From the NCBI GenBank assembly GCA_023404675.1, contig JAEYAW010000028.1, forward strand, positions 124,001-188,000: a stretch of 64,000 nt of DNA, read 5' to 3'. The DNA is from Pseudomonadota bacterium. GTDB lineage: Bacteria > Pseudomonadota > Alphaproteobacteria > Rhizobiales > Xanthobacteraceae. The translations under genes were made by a program, and so were the position numbers. Positions 16,503 to 25,360 of the stretch are shown here, piece by piece (the first letter of the stretch is position 1; every line of letters begins with the position of its first letter). Below the pieces are notes generated by a model. It saw only the letters and a list, made by a program, of their open reading frames with translations, searched no databases and was not told the DNA's origin.

Positions 16503-16530
16503 GGCGGAACGAAGTCCGTTCGCTTCGCTC

Positions 16531-16623
16531 CGCCACCCTGAGTGCCATCGCCATGCCATGGCCTCGAAGGGCAACGGCCATCCTTCGAGGCTCGCGACAG
16601 ATGGCGCTCGCGCCTCAGGACGA
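16531..16623. repeat. Dispersed palindromic repeat family A, copy 1
   Basis: Outer arms CACCCTGAG and CTCAGGACG, inner arms GCCTCGAAGG and CCATCCTTCGAGGCTCGCG. The general plan of family A is CGTCATCCTGAGGTGCGAG, then CTCGAAGGATG, a short centre, CATCCTTCGAG, and CTCGCACCTCAGGGTGACG. This copy sits between the convergent ends of the thioesterase and the phytase-like gene and could act as a two-way transcription barrier. Confidence 0.8.
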
Positions 16624-16666
16624 GGCCCTCGGCAAACCGAAACTCATCACAGGTCCGGGCTTGGCC

Positions 16667-17719
16667 TCACGGCGCGGTCAGCGTGAACTGAAGCAGCAGC
16701 GTCCGCTGCAGCATCGAAAAGTTATTGTCGGAGATCAGCGTCACCACCGTCTCGCCCTCAGGGGTGCGATGGGTGTCGATCCCTTCGAAATTATCGATCT
16801 CATAGCCGAAGTCGGCCTCGAAGATCACGGGACCATCCACCACCGCGCCGGCAGCGACGGCCGACAGCGGAATGCGGCGGATGCGGATGCCCGCCCCGCC
16901 GAGCAACGAGAACTTTCGCTCCAGCAGCAGAATTTCGCCATTCGGCATCAGCGTAGCGCCGCTGATATCGTATTTGTCGCTGCGGACGACCGTGAACTGG
17001 CCTTGCGACGGACCGTTGAGAATGAAGGCAAGGTGATTGCCCGCGCTATCGTGTCCGCGCTCGGACAACGCGATCAGGGCGCCGGCGAGTTTCGAGGTCT
17101 TCGGCGCGAGAATCATCGCCTCGATGCCGCCGTTGTAAGGCAGCTTGCGCAGCGCGGGCGGCACCGGAATCGGCTGGCCCGGCGCGTTCACGCCGCCCTT
17201 GCCGAAATCGAACCGCACGATCTGATTGACGCGCTCGATGCCGACATAAACCGTGTCGCCGCTGCGCGCGATCGACTCGGTATCGTACCAGCCGCGTGCC
17301 GCCAGCGGCCGCCCGTCCGGCCCGCGCATCGGCGCGACCTCGACACCGGCCAGCCCGGAGAGCTCGCGGCCCTTATAGGTCAGTCGGCCGGTGAACCAGA
17401 AGCCCTTGTCGCTGAGGGCGAGAAAGCGCTCGCCAGCGGGATCCAGCCGCAACGCAGACAGTCCGCCGAACCCCTTGAATGGCGAGGTGAGCACCACGCC
17501 GCCGCGATATTCGAGCTCGCCGAAACGCGTGCGCGCGCGGTCGCGCAGATCGAATGCCGCAATGGGCCGCGCCTCGACCTCGATCGGCGTCGGCCCGGTG
17601 AGAAGCGGCGGTGCGATCGGATCCGCCGGGGCAAGAGAATAGGCCGCGCCGCCGCAAACGATGGCGAGCGCCAGCGCGATCGCGCCGCGGCGAAGGAAGC
17701 GCCGTCCTGACAGGTGCAT
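16667..17719 (-). CDS. Esterase-like activity of phytase family protein, secreted
   Basis: 350 residues with an N-terminal export signal; the twin arginines in RRFLRRGAIALALA could make it a Tat substrate, though the motif is incomplete. Recognisable blocks of the phytase-like beta-propeller are GGLSALRLDPAGERFLALSD, WYDTESIARSGDTVYVGIE, YNGGIEAMILAPKTSKLAGAL and NFEGIDTHRTPEGETVVTLI. The family is named for weak esterase activity seen in a phytase-like domain; true substrates are unknown. Its ATG begins two bases after the cobT stop, so it is probably the third gene of the cobS-cobT unit, although a link to cobalamin is not established. Confidence 0.82.
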   Translation of the reverse strand: MHLSGRRFLRRGAIALALAIVCGGAAYSLAPADPIAPPLLTGPTPIEVEARPIAAFDLRDRARTRFGELEYRGGVVLTSPFKGFGGLSALRLDPAGERFLALSDKGFWFTGRLTYKGRELSGLAGVEVAPMRGPDGRPLAARGWYDTESIARSGDTVYVGIERVNQIVRFDFGKGGVNAPGQPIPVPPALRKLPYNGGIEAMILAPKTSKLAGALIALSERGHDSAGNHLAFILNGPSQGQFTVVRSDKYDISGATLMPNGEILLLERKFSLLGGAGIRIRRIPLSAVAAGAVVDGPVIFEADFGYEIDNFEGIDTHRTPEGETVVTLISDNNFSMLQRTLLLQFTLTAP

Positions 17720-17721
17720 GC

Positions 17722-19617
17722 TCAGGAATGCAGGCGGCGGCGCGCGGGCTTCGGCGCGGGTTCGTGAGTCTCGGTGAACAGTTCGGCGAGCTTCTCGGTG
17801 ATTGCGCCGCCGAGTTCTTCCGCATCCACGATGGTCACCGCGCGGCGATAGTAGCGCGTCACGTCGTGGCCGATGCCGATGGCGATCAGTTCGACCGGCG
17901 AGCGCGTCTCGATGTCCTCGATGATGTGCCGCAAGTGCCGCTCCAGATAATTTCCCGGATTCACCGAGAGCGTCGAATCGTCCACCGGCGCGCCGTCAGA
18001 GATCATCATCAGGATCTTGCGCTGCTCGGGCCGCGCCAGCAGGCGCTTGTGCGCCCAGTCCAGCGCCTCGCCGTCGATGTTCTCCTTCAGCAATCCCTCA
18101 CGCATCATCAGGCCGAGATTCTTGCGCGCGCGGCGCCATGGCGCGTCGGCCGCCTTGTAGACGATGTGGCGCAGGTCGTTGAGCCGGCCCGGATTGGCCG
18201 GCTTGCCGGCCGCCAGCCACGCCTCGCGCGACTGCCCGCCCTTCCACGCGCGCGTGGTGAAGCCGAGAATCTCCACCTTCACGCCGCAGCGCTCCAGCGT
18301 TCGCGCGAGAATGTCGGCGCAAGTCGCGGCCACGGTGATCGGCCGTCCGCGCATCGAGCCGGAGTTATCGAGCAGCAGCGTCACCACCGTATCCCGGAAA
18401 GTCGCGTCCTTCTCATGCATGAAGGACAGCGGATGATGCGGGTCGGTCACCACGCGCGACAGCCGCGCGGGATCGAGGATGCCTTCTTCCAGATCGAACT
18501 CCCAGGCGCGGTTCTGCTGCGCCATCAGCTTTCTCTGAAGCCGGTTGGCGAGACGCGCGACGATGCCCTGCAGATGCGCGAGCTGCTTGTCGAGATAGCT
18601 GCGCAGCCGCTCCAGTTCGTCCGGCTCGCACAGGTCTTCCGCCGCCACCACCTCGTCGAACTTCGGCGCGAAGGCATGATATTCCGGGCCGCGCGGCTCG
18701 TTGGCGCCGCGCCCCTGCGGGCGGGTGGATTCGCCCGGCGTCTCGTCGTCGCCGAGTTCGCCTTCGTCCATGGTGTCGCTGGCGGAGGCCTGCGCGCTTT
18801 CCATCGCGCTTTCGGAGAGGTCCTCCGTGGTGGACTGCGCCTGATCAGCGCTCATTTCCTGCGCGGCGTCGCTCTCGGGCGAGCCGTCCTGCCCGGACTG
18901 GTCGTTCTCGCCCTCGCGGCTGTCCTCCTGCTGCTCGTCCTCCTCGGATTCCGCATTGGCCTCGTCGCCGAGATCGAGCGCGTCGAGTACGTCGTGCATG
19001 GCATCGCTGAATCGCGCCTGATCCTCGATCAGGCGATCCAGCCGGTCGAGCCGCGCGCCGACCTTGTCTTCGAGAATCGGCCGCCACAGATCGACGACCT
19101 TCTTCGCGGCGGCGGGCGGCGCCTGTCCGGTGAGGCGCTCGCGCACCAGCATCGCCAGCGCGTCGGCGAGCGGCGCATCGGCGCGGTCGGTGATCTCGTC
19201 GTATTTGCCGCGATGGAAATGATCGTCGAGCATCGCCGTGAGGTTCTTCGCCACGCCGCTCATGCGCCGCGAGCCGATCGCCTCGACGCGGGCCTGCTCC
19301 ACCGCCTCGAACACGCCGCGCGCCTGCGGATTGCCGGGCATCAGCTTGCGATGCACCTTGGGATCGTGACAGGCGATCCGCAGCGCGATCGAATCCGCGT
19401 GGCCACGGACGATAGCCGCGTCGCGCTTCGACATCTTGCGCGCGGGCTCGGGCAACCGCGCCTTGCCGGGCGACAGCCCCGGCCGCTCGGCGGCGAACGT
19501 CACTTCCAGTTCCGGCGATTTCGCAATGGCGCGAAGACAGGACGTGACCGCGCGCTTGAACGGCTCGGTCGGCGCTTCCTTCGGTCCGCTGCGATACTTG
19601 ATGTTGGAGGTGCTCAT
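17722..19617 (-). CDS. cobT: Aerobic cobaltochelatase subunit CobT
   Basis: CobT works with CobS as the AAA+ chaperone of the CobNST complex, which inserts cobalt into hydrogenobyrinic a,c-diamide in the aerobic B12 pathway. The start at 19617 (MSTSNIKYRSGP) is chosen for a GGAGGAGA ribosome site about six bases upstream and gives 631 residues. An N-terminal helical domain is followed by a strongly acidic Glu/Asp/Gln stretch (about 216-296). A C-terminal von Willebrand A domain carries the MIDAS motif DNSGS (about 417-421). This layout is diagnostic. CobN, the large chelatase subunit, is not in the window. It lies 140 bases after cobS and two bases before the phytase-like gene. Confidence 0.93.
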   Translation of the reverse strand: MSTSNIKYRSGPKEAPTEPFKRAVTSCLRAIAKSPELEVTFAAERPGLSPGKARLPEPARKMSKRDAAIVRGHADSIALRIACHDPKVHRKLMPGNPQARGVFEAVEQARVEAIGSRRMSGVAKNLTAMLDDHFHRGKYDEITDRADAPLADALAMLVRERLTGQAPPAAAKKVVDLWRPILEDKVGARLDRLDRLIEDQARFSDAMHDVLDALDLGDEANAESEEDEQQEDSREGENDQSGQDGSPESDAAQEMSADQAQSTTEDLSESAMESAQASASDTMDEGELGDDETPGESTRPQGRGANEPRGPEYHAFAPKFDEVVAAEDLCEPDELERLRSYLDKQLAHLQGIVARLANRLQRKLMAQQNRAWEFDLEEGILDPARLSRVVTDPHHPLSFMHEKDATFRDTVVTLLLDNSGSMRGRPITVAATCADILARTLERCGVKVEILGFTTRAWKGGQSREAWLAAGKPANPGRLNDLRHIVYKAADAPWRRARKNLGLMMREGLLKENIDGEALDWAHKRLLARPEQRKILMMISDGAPVDDSTLSVNPGNYLERHLRHIIEDIETRSPVELIAIGIGHDVTRYYRRAVTIVDAEELGGAITEKLAELFTETHEPAPKPARRRLHS

Positions 19618-19714
19618 CCCGCTCTCCTCCCTCGCTGCCATATGGCGAAAGGGCGAGGTCGCAGGAGCGGCGGGACCGATCAGACCACGAAGCTCCTCGA
19701 CCGACTATGTTCAT

Positions 19715-19736
19715 GCCGCCGGACCCATCCGGCGGC
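19715..19736 (-). other. Intercistronic stem-loop between cobS and cobT
   Basis: A perfect nine-pair stem (GCCGCCGGA with TCCGGCGGC) around the four-base loop CCCA, 22 bases after the cobS stop on the minus strand. No T-run follows in the direction of transcription, so it is more likely a pausing or RNA-stability element than a terminator. It could help set the CobS:CobT ratio. Confidence 0.55.
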
Positions 19737-19757
19737 ACCATCATTTCCAGAGCCCGA

Positions 19758-20750
19758 TCAGCTCAGGGCGACGTTCACCGCCGATTCCGGCAGCTCGGCG
19801 TTGAAGCAGCGCTGGTAGAACTCGGCGACCAGCGGACGCTCCAGCTCGTCGCACTTGTTGAGGAAGGTGACGCGGAACGCGAAGCCCACATCGCCGAAGA
19901 TGTCAGAGTTCTCGGCCCAGGTGATCACCGTGCGCGGGCTCATCACCGTGGAGAGATCGCCATTGGCGAAGGCATTGCGCGTCAGGTCCGCGAGCCGCAC
20001 CATCTTGTTGACGATGTCGCGCCCCTCGGCGGTCTGATAGTGCTTGGCCTTGGCCAGCACGATCTCCACTTCCTCGTCATGCGGCAGATAGTTCAGCGTG
20101 GTGACGATCGACCAGCGGTCCATCTGGCCCTGATTGATCTGCTGCGTTCCGTGATAGAGGCCCGAGGTGTCGCCGAGGCCGATGGTGTTGGCGGTGGCAA
20201 ACAGTCGGAAGGCCGGATGCGGCTTGATCACCTTGTTCTGGTCGAGCAGCGTCAGCCGGCCGGAGACTTCCAGCACGCGCTGGATCACGAACATCACGTC
20301 GGGACGGCCGGCGTCGTATTCGTCGAACACCAGCGCGACGTTGTGCTGGAGCGCCCAGGGCAGGATGCCGTCGCGGAATTCCGTGATCTGCTTGCCTTCG
20401 CGCACGACGATGGCGTCCTTGCCGACCAGATCGATACGGCTGATGTGGCTGTCGAGGTTGACGCGCACGCACGGCCAGTTGAGGCGCGCGGCGACCTGCT
20501 CGATATGGGTCGATTTGCCGGTGCCATGGAAGCCCGTCACCATCACGCGGCGGTTTCTGGCGAAACCGGCGAGGATCGCGAGCGTGGTCGCCCGATCGAA
20601 TCGATAGTCGGGGTCGGTGTCCGGCACATGGGGATCGGTCTCGGAGTAAGCCGGAACTTCGAGGTCGCTATCGATGCCGAACACCTGTCGAACCGACACC
20701 TTCATGTCGGGCAGTCCGGTGATGGCAGGCTCAGTCGTGGCGGCGGTCAT
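19758..20750 (-). CDS. cobS: Aerobic cobaltochelatase subunit CobS
   Basis: This is the AAA+ ATPase partner of CobT in cobalt chelation, resembling the BchI/MoxR type. The 330 residues start MTAATTEPAITG with a GGAGG site four bases before the ATG. Walker A is GFHGTGKS (73-80). Walker B is VALVFDEYDAGRPD (138-151), and the sensor region is FATANTIGLGDTSGLYHG. Residues 20-45 contain the conserved FGIDSDLEVPAYSETDPHVP. It is first in cobS-cobT-(phytase-like gene). The 255 bases shared with the divergent dedA contain no cobalamin-riboswitch B12 box that I can see. Confidence 0.94.
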   Translation of the reverse strand: MTAATTEPAITGLPDMKVSVRQVFGIDSDLEVPAYSETDPHVPDTDPDYRFDRATTLAILAGFARNRRVMVTGFHGTGKSTHIEQVAARLNWPCVRVNLDSHISRIDLVGKDAIVVREGKQITEFRDGILPWALQHNVALVFDEYDAGRPDVMFVIQRVLEVSGRLTLLDQNKVIKPHPAFRLFATANTIGLGDTSGLYHGTQQINQGQMDRWSIVTTLNYLPHDEEVEIVLAKAKHYQTAEGRDIVNKMVRLADLTRNAFANGDLSTVMSPRTVITWAENSDIFGDVGFAFRVTFLNKCDELERPLVAEFYQRCFNAELPESAVNVALS

Positions 20751-21005
20751 CAGTCCTCCATGGCCTCGGGTCGCCCGAAACCAAATCGGTCAGTTTCTTG
20801 CGAGTGTTGTCGTCAGGAACCTAGCAGAGAGCCGCGCCGGGCAGAAGCCCAGGGCCGAGCGAAAGTTCCTCTGTGTTTTCATCCAGATAAGCATTTGCTG
20901 CACATTTTGTAAGGCTGCCTTGCGATTCGGCGGACAACCCTGCGCACGGTCTTCCAGCACCCATGACAAAGCAATAACAATGCCGCTGCAACGCCGGAGA
21001 GCCCT

Positions 21006-21638
21006 GTGGAAGCAACAATCCATCACCTCGTTTCGCTGGTCGGAACCCACGCGACGACCGCCTATCTGGTGATTTTCGCAGCCGCGCTGCTGGAAGCCAT
21101 CCCCGTGATCGGCTCGCTCATCCCCGGCACGACCGTGATCCTGGCGCTCTCCGCCTTCCTGGCGAGCGGCAGCCTCGCATTCGGGCCCGTGCTGTTCGCG
21201 GCCATCTCCGGCGCGGTGCTGGGAGACGGCGTCTCGTTCTGGATCGGCCACCGCAACCAGCGCGCCATCCTGTCCGCCTGGCCGCTGTCGCGCTATCCGA
21301 AGCTCGTGGCACAAAGCGAGATGCTGCTGGCGCGCTATGGCCGCCTCGCGATCTTTCTCGCCCGGTTTCTCGCGCCGGTCCGGGCCGTCGCCCCGATCAC
21401 CGCCGGCGCGCTCGGCATGACGCCGGGCACGTTCTATCCGGTCAACATCGCCGCCGTGGTCGCCTGGGCGTTCTGCCATACGGTGCCGGGCGCGGTGGCC
21501 GGTACTGTTCTGGAACGCTACGGCGTCGCGCTGAAGCACTACGCGCTGCCGCTCGCGGCCGGCCTCGTGATCCTCGGAATCGTCGGGTGGCTGCTGGCGC
21601 GGCGATGGCGCAGGCGGAGCGGAGCGCTCCTGCCCTGA
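21006..21638 (+). CDS. DedA family membrane protein
   Basis: 210 residues from a GTG start with GGAGA seven bases upstream. The DedA/VTT motifs are present: EAIPVIGSLIPGTTVILALSA near the N-terminus, GDGVSFWIGHRNQ, then FLARFLAPVRAVAPITAG with the conserved RFxPxxR motif carrying the essential arginines. Five or so membrane segments follow. DedA proteins recycle undecaprenyl phosphate or phospholipids across the inner membrane and affect envelope stress tolerance; the exact substrate is unknown. The basic tail WRRRSGALLP is cytoplasmic. It is divergent from cobS and convergent with the J-domain gene. Confidence 0.9.
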   Translation: MEATIHHLVSLVGTHATTAYLVIFAAALLEAIPVIGSLIPGTTVILALSAFLASGSLAFGPVLFAAISGAVLGDGVSFWIGHRNQRAILSAWPLSRYPKLVAQSEMLLARYGRLAIFLARFLAPVRAVAPITAGALGMTPGTFYPVNIAAVVAWAFCHTVPGAVAGTVLERYGVALKHYALPLAAGLVILGIVGWLLARRWRRRSGALLP

Positions 21639-21665
21639 CGAAAATCCCGCCGGACGATCCGCGCG

Positions 21666-22304
21666 TCACGCGCCGCTGCGCGTGACCGTCTTGAGATAGT
21701 TGTAGGCCTGAATGACCTCGATCAGGCGATCTTCCGTCGAACGGTCGCCACCATTGGCGTCGGGATGGTGGAGCTTCACCAGTTCCTTGTAACGCGTCTT
21801 CACCATTTCGAGCGTCGCGCCGTCTTCGAGGCCCATCACCTGAAGCGCCTTGCGCTCGGCGTTGAAGACCTTCCGCGTCTCCGCGCGTTCCTTGGTGTTG
21901 TCGCGGCCGGCATTGGAGCGGGCCCGTCCGCGACCATTCATCTCGTTGAACATCGCGAACGGATCGGCTGCTCCGTCCATGTCCGGACCGGTCTTGGAGC
22001 CGCCATTCGCGCCCATCTTCCAGGTGGGCCGATGTCCCGTCAGCGCATCCTTCTGGTATCGTGCGACATCCTCAAGGCTCATGCCCGCGAAGAAATTATA
22101 GGACTCGTTGTATTCCCGCGCATGCGCCGTGCAGAAATGCCAGTATTCACGCTCCTGCCCGCGCCCCTTGGGCGCACGATGCGCCCCGCGCTCGGTGCAG
22201 CCGGGCCACTCGCATGCCTGCTTCGTCTCCTGCACCGGCTGGGTCTGGCGGGTGCGGGGCTTGATGCGGATGCGGTCGAAATATTTGGCAGAGTCGAAAG
22301 TCAT
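21666..22304 (-). CDS. J-domain protein with C-terminal J domain
   Basis: 212 residues. The J domain is at the end, with the DnaK-stimulating HPD triad at 180-182 (VKLHHPDANGGD) and helix IV motif IQAYNYLKTV. This layout differs from DnaJ, where the J domain is N-terminal. The N-terminal part has C31-x4-C36 and C58-x2-H61 (CEWPGC, FCTAH), a possible zinc site, followed by EYNESYNFFAGMS. This protein type is widespread in Rhizobiales and regularly sits opposite bolA, as here (190 bases between starts). It should act as a dedicated DnaK co-chaperone; clients are unknown. Confidence 0.85.
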   Translation of the reverse strand: MTFDSAKYFDRIRIKPRTRQTQPVQETKQACEWPGCTERGAHRAPKGRGQEREYWHFCTAHAREYNESYNFFAGMSLEDVARYQKDALTGHRPTWKMGANGGSKTGPDMDGAADPFAMFNEMNGRGRARSNAGRDNTKERAETRKVFNAERKALQVMGLEDGATLEMVKTRYKELVKLHHPDANGGDRSTEDRLIEVIQAYNYLKTVTRSGA

Positions 22305-22494
22305 GGCGGCGGACTATGACGCTGCAACGCGACAAGCTTCAAGTCTTGACATTGCGAATACGGATTCCTTCATCATCAAAGCCTTTCGCTCCCGATGGAG
22401 TCGACGTCGCGGAGGCGGTATGATCCATGCCAGCGGGTTTCCACCGCGACCATGCCGCCAACGACCATCGGCGGCACATCATTGGCCGGACATC

Positions 22495-22773
22495 ATGCGC
22501 ATCAAAGATGAAATCACCAAGAAGTTGACCGAGGCTTTCGCGCCGGAACTCCTCGACATCGTCGACGAGTCCCATCTGCACGCGGGTCACATGGGACACC
22601 GGCCGGGCGGGGAAACTCACTTCCGGGTCAATATTGTATCGCATGCCTTCGAGGGCAAGAGCCGCATCGAGCGGCACCGCCTCGTCAACGCGACGCTCGC
22701 GGCCGAGATGGCCGATCAGGTTCACGCGCTTGCGATCAAGGCCAGCGCGCCCGGCGAAACCGCGCCACGCTAG
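22495..22773 (+). CDS. BolA family protein
   Basis: 92 residues starting MRIKDEITKKLTEAF. BolA features are the conserved His residues in ESHLHAGHMG, the loop GETHFRVNIVSHAFEGKSRIERHRLVN and the C-terminal helix AEMADQVHALAIKA. BolA proteins bind [2Fe-2S] clusters together with monothiol glutaredoxins and influence iron regulation; some also bind DNA. The invariant Cys of some classes is absent, so clustering would use His ligands. Longer frames upstream lack support; the ATG at 22495 fits the family start. It is divergent from the J-domain gene and convergent with the CorC/HlyC gene. Confidence 0.9.
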   Translation: MRIKDEITKKLTEAFAPELLDIVDESHLHAGHMGHRPGGETHFRVNIVSHAFEGKSRIERHRLVNATLAAEMADQVHALAIKASAPGETAPR

Positions 22774-22800
22774 ATCCGCACGCCACCACGGCGGCGTGAA

Positions 22801-24156
22801 CTACGCGGAGGTCCGCGCCCGCGACGGCGCACCGGCGGCCGCGCCGCCGCGCTCGTCCGGAACGGGCTGAATCCGCAGCAGCGTGATCCGGTTGCGCTCG
22901 CGCCGCAATACGCGGAATCGGAAGCCATGGAACGTGAAGTTCTGGCCGCGCTCGGGAATCGAGCGCGCCTCGTGGATCACCAGGCCCGCGACCGTGGTGG
23001 CCTCTTCGTCCGGCAGCCGCCATTCCATCGCGCGGTTGAGATCGCGGATCGGCACCGAGCCCTCGACAATCACCGAGCCGTCGGACTGCGGCCGCACGCC
23101 CGCGACCTCGACGTCGTGCTCGTCGGAAATGTCGCCGACGATCTCCTCAAGAATGTCCTCAAGCGTCACGAGGCCCTGCACCTCGCCGTATTCATCGACC
23201 ACCAGCGCGAAATGAGTCTTGCGGCGGCGGAACGCCTTGAGCTGCTCGGAAATCGACCGCATGTCCGGCACAAACCATGGCGACCGCGAGATTCCCGCAA
23301 CATCGACCTTCGAGGTGTCGCCGTCCGCTTCACGAATCGCCCGCAGCAGATCCTTGGCATGCAGCACGCCGACGATATTCTCCGGCTTTTCGCGCCACAG
23401 CGGGATGCGCGTGTATTCGCTGGCCAGCACTTCGCGGATCAGTTCATCCGACGGCAGATCGGCGTTGGCCATCACCATGGACGTGCGGTGAACCATCACG
23501 TCCGACACCGCGAGATCGCCGAATCGAAACACGTTCTGCAGATATTCGGCTTCGCCGCTCTCGATCGTTCCGTATTCGGCCGACTGGCCGACCAGCCCCT
23601 CGATTTCGGCACTCGTGAGGATTTCGTGTTCCGATGCCTCCTGCACGCCGATCAGCCGAAGGATGCCGCGCGAGGCCGCGTTCAGCAGCCAGTTGAGCGG
23701 ATAGAACAGGACGTATGAGACATAGAGCGGGTAGACGATCCACTGCGACACGGGTTCGGGCTGACGAATCGCGAGCGTCTTGGGCACCTGCTCGCCGATC
23801 ACGATGTGCAGCGAGGAGAACACCAGAAAGCCGGTGACGAAGGCCGTCAGATGCAGCGCGGATTCCGAGAAACCCAGCGGCGCCAGCACCGGCGTGAGCA
23901 GCGCCGCCACCGTCGGCTCGCCGACCCAGCCGAGACCGAGCGAGGCCATGGTGATGCCGAGCTGGCAGCACGCCAGATAGGCTTCGATATTGGTCATCAC
24001 CTGGCTGAGCAGCCGCGCGCCGAAACGCTGCTGCTCGACCATGGCCCTGATGCGGAAGCCACGGCTGCGCACCAGCGCGAATTCGGCCGCGACATAGAAC
24101 GCGTTGGCCGCGAGCAAAAACACCGCGATCAGAATCTGCAGGGAGATCGAATTCAT
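22801..24156 (-). CDS. CorC/HlyC (hemolysin) family membrane protein with CNNM and CBS domains
   Basis: 451 residues from the ATG at 24156 (a GTG lies one codon earlier). The N-terminal CNNM domain has three to four membrane helices and the motifs AEFALVRSRGFRIR, CCQLGITMASLGLGWVGEP and IGEQVPKTLAIRQPE. Two CBS domains (about 205-335) include VMVHRTSMVM, YTRIPLWREKPENIVGVLHA and FALVVDEYGEVQGLVTLEDI. The CorC_HlyC domain ends the protein. The family is linked to magnesium or cobalt efflux, not true haemolysis. It lies 43 bases downstream of aroB and ends in an Ala/Arg-rich tail. Nearby transcription is aroK-aroB-this gene. Confidence 0.88.
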   Translation of the reverse strand: MNSISLQILIAVFLLAANAFYVAAEFALVRSRGFRIRAMVEQQRFGARLLSQVMTNIEAYLACCQLGITMASLGLGWVGEPTVAALLTPVLAPLGFSESALHLTAFVTGFLVFSSLHIVIGEQVPKTLAIRQPEPVSQWIVYPLYVSYVLFYPLNWLLNAASRGILRLIGVQEASEHEILTSAEIEGLVGQSAEYGTIESGEAEYLQNVFRFGDLAVSDVMVHRTSMVMANADLPSDELIREVLASEYTRIPLWREKPENIVGVLHAKDLLRAIREADGDTSKVDVAGISRSPWFVPDMRSISEQLKAFRRRKTHFALVVDEYGEVQGLVTLEDILEEIVGDISDEHDVEVAGVRPQSDGSVIVEGSVPIRDLNRAMEWRLPDEEATTVAGLVIHEARSIPERGQNFTFHGFRFRVLRRERNRITLLRIQPVPDERGGAAAGAPSRARTSA

Positions 24157-24202
24157 CACTGGTCCATCGATGCGCGCGCGCTGCCGCGGCCGCGCATCAG
24201 TC

Positions 24203-25360
24203 TCACGCCGTCACGTCCCGCAACTTGCGCTGCATGAAATTCCGCACCAGCGCCGGGTCGACGTCGTTGGCGATCACCGCACGCCCGATCCCCTCCATCA
24301 GGATGAACGTCAGACGGCCACGCTTCACCTTCTTGTCCTGCGCCATCAGCGCCATCAGCGCGTCGGCGTCGCCGAGGCCTTCCTGTGCGAAGCCCGCGAT
24401 GTCCTGCATCCGGATCGGCAGACCGGCCGCCGCCAGATGTGCGCGCAGCCGCGCGGCGTCCGCCTCCGGCATCATGCCGCGCTCGGCGGAGAACTCGGCG
24501 GCGAGCACCATGCCGACCGCAACGCCTTCGCCGTGAAACAGCCGGTCGGAAAATCCGGTCGCAGCTTCCAGCGCGTGACCGAAGGTATGGCCGAGATTTA
24601 AAAGTGCCCGCTCGCCCGTCTCGCGTTCGTCGCGCGCCACGATCGCCGCCTTGGCGCGGCAACTCGCGGCAATCGCCGCCTCGCGCGCCGCGCCGCCTGC
24701 GAAAATATCCGCGCGATTCGCGTCGAGCCAGTCGAAGAACGCGGCGTCGCCGAGCGCGCCGTATTTCACCACCTCGGCATAGCCGGCGCGGAACTGACGC
24801 GGGGCCAGCGTATCGAGCACGGCGGTGTCGGCGATCACCAGCACGGGCTGATGAAACGTACCGACCAGATTCTTGCCCTGCGGCGAGTTGATGCCGGTCT
24901 TGCCGCCCACGGACGAGTCGACCTGCGCCAGCAGCGAAGTCGGCACCTGAACGAAATCGACGCCGCGGCGGACGATGGAGGAGGCAAAGCCTGCGAGATC
25001 GCCGATCACGCCGCCGCCGAGCGCGATCACCAGATCGTTGCGCTCGATGCGCGCGGCGATCAGCCCCTCGCACACCTCCTGCAGCACGCCGTAGCTCTTG
25101 GAGCCCTCGCCCTCGCCGACGACGATGCGCGAGGACGCAATGCCGGCCTCCGCCAGCACGGCCTCGACGCGCGGCAGCCAGTGCTGCGCGACCGTCCTGT
25201 CGGTCACGATGGCCGTGCGCACGCCGGGACGCAGCGCGGCGATGCGCTGGCCGAGTGACGCGATCGCGTTGCGGCCGATCAGGATGTCATAGGCCCGCTC
25301 GCCGAGCGCGACGCGCACCAGCGTCGGCTCTTCCGGCGCATGTTTCAATGGCGCGGTCAC
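24203..25360 (-). CDS. aroB: 3-dehydroquinate synthase
   Basis: This is step two of the shikimate pathway: it turns DAHP into 3-dehydroquinate using NAD and a divalent metal. Starting at the GTG at 25360 (VTAPLKHAPEEP), which overlaps the aroK stop as GTGA, it has 385 residues, about the family norm. The NAD-binding GGGVIGD is at 115-121. Other invariant blocks are PTSLLAQVDSSVGGKTGIN, GYAEVVKYG (metal-binding Glu), LLNLGHTFGHALE (metal-binding His258) and FHGEGVAVGM. A longer frame into aroK is possible but would overlap it by 57 bases. The overlap with aroK points to coupled translation. Confidence 0.95.
   Translation of the reverse strand: MTAPLKHAPEEPTLVRVALGERAYDILIGRNAIASLGQRIAALRPGVRTAIVTDRTVAQHWLPRVEAVLAEAGIASSRIVVGEGEGSKSYGVLQEVCEGLIAARIERNDLVIALGGGVIGDLAGFASSIVRRGVDFVQVPTSLLAQVDSSVGGKTGINSPQGKNLVGTFHQPVLVIADTAVLDTLAPRQFRAGYAEVVKYGALGDAAFFDWLDANRADIFAGGAAREAAIAASCRAKAAIVARDERETGERALLNLGHTFGHALEAATGFSDRLFHGEGVAVGMVLAAEFSAERGMMPEADAARLRAHLAAAGLPIRMQDIAGFAQEGLGDADALMALMAQDKKVKRGRLTFILMEGIGRAVIANDVDPALVRNFMQRKLRDVTA

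Noticed and set aside
20751..21005. Possible cobalamin riboswitch ahead of cobS
   Set aside because: I find no B12-box sequence and no matching fold in the 255 bases between cobS and dedA.
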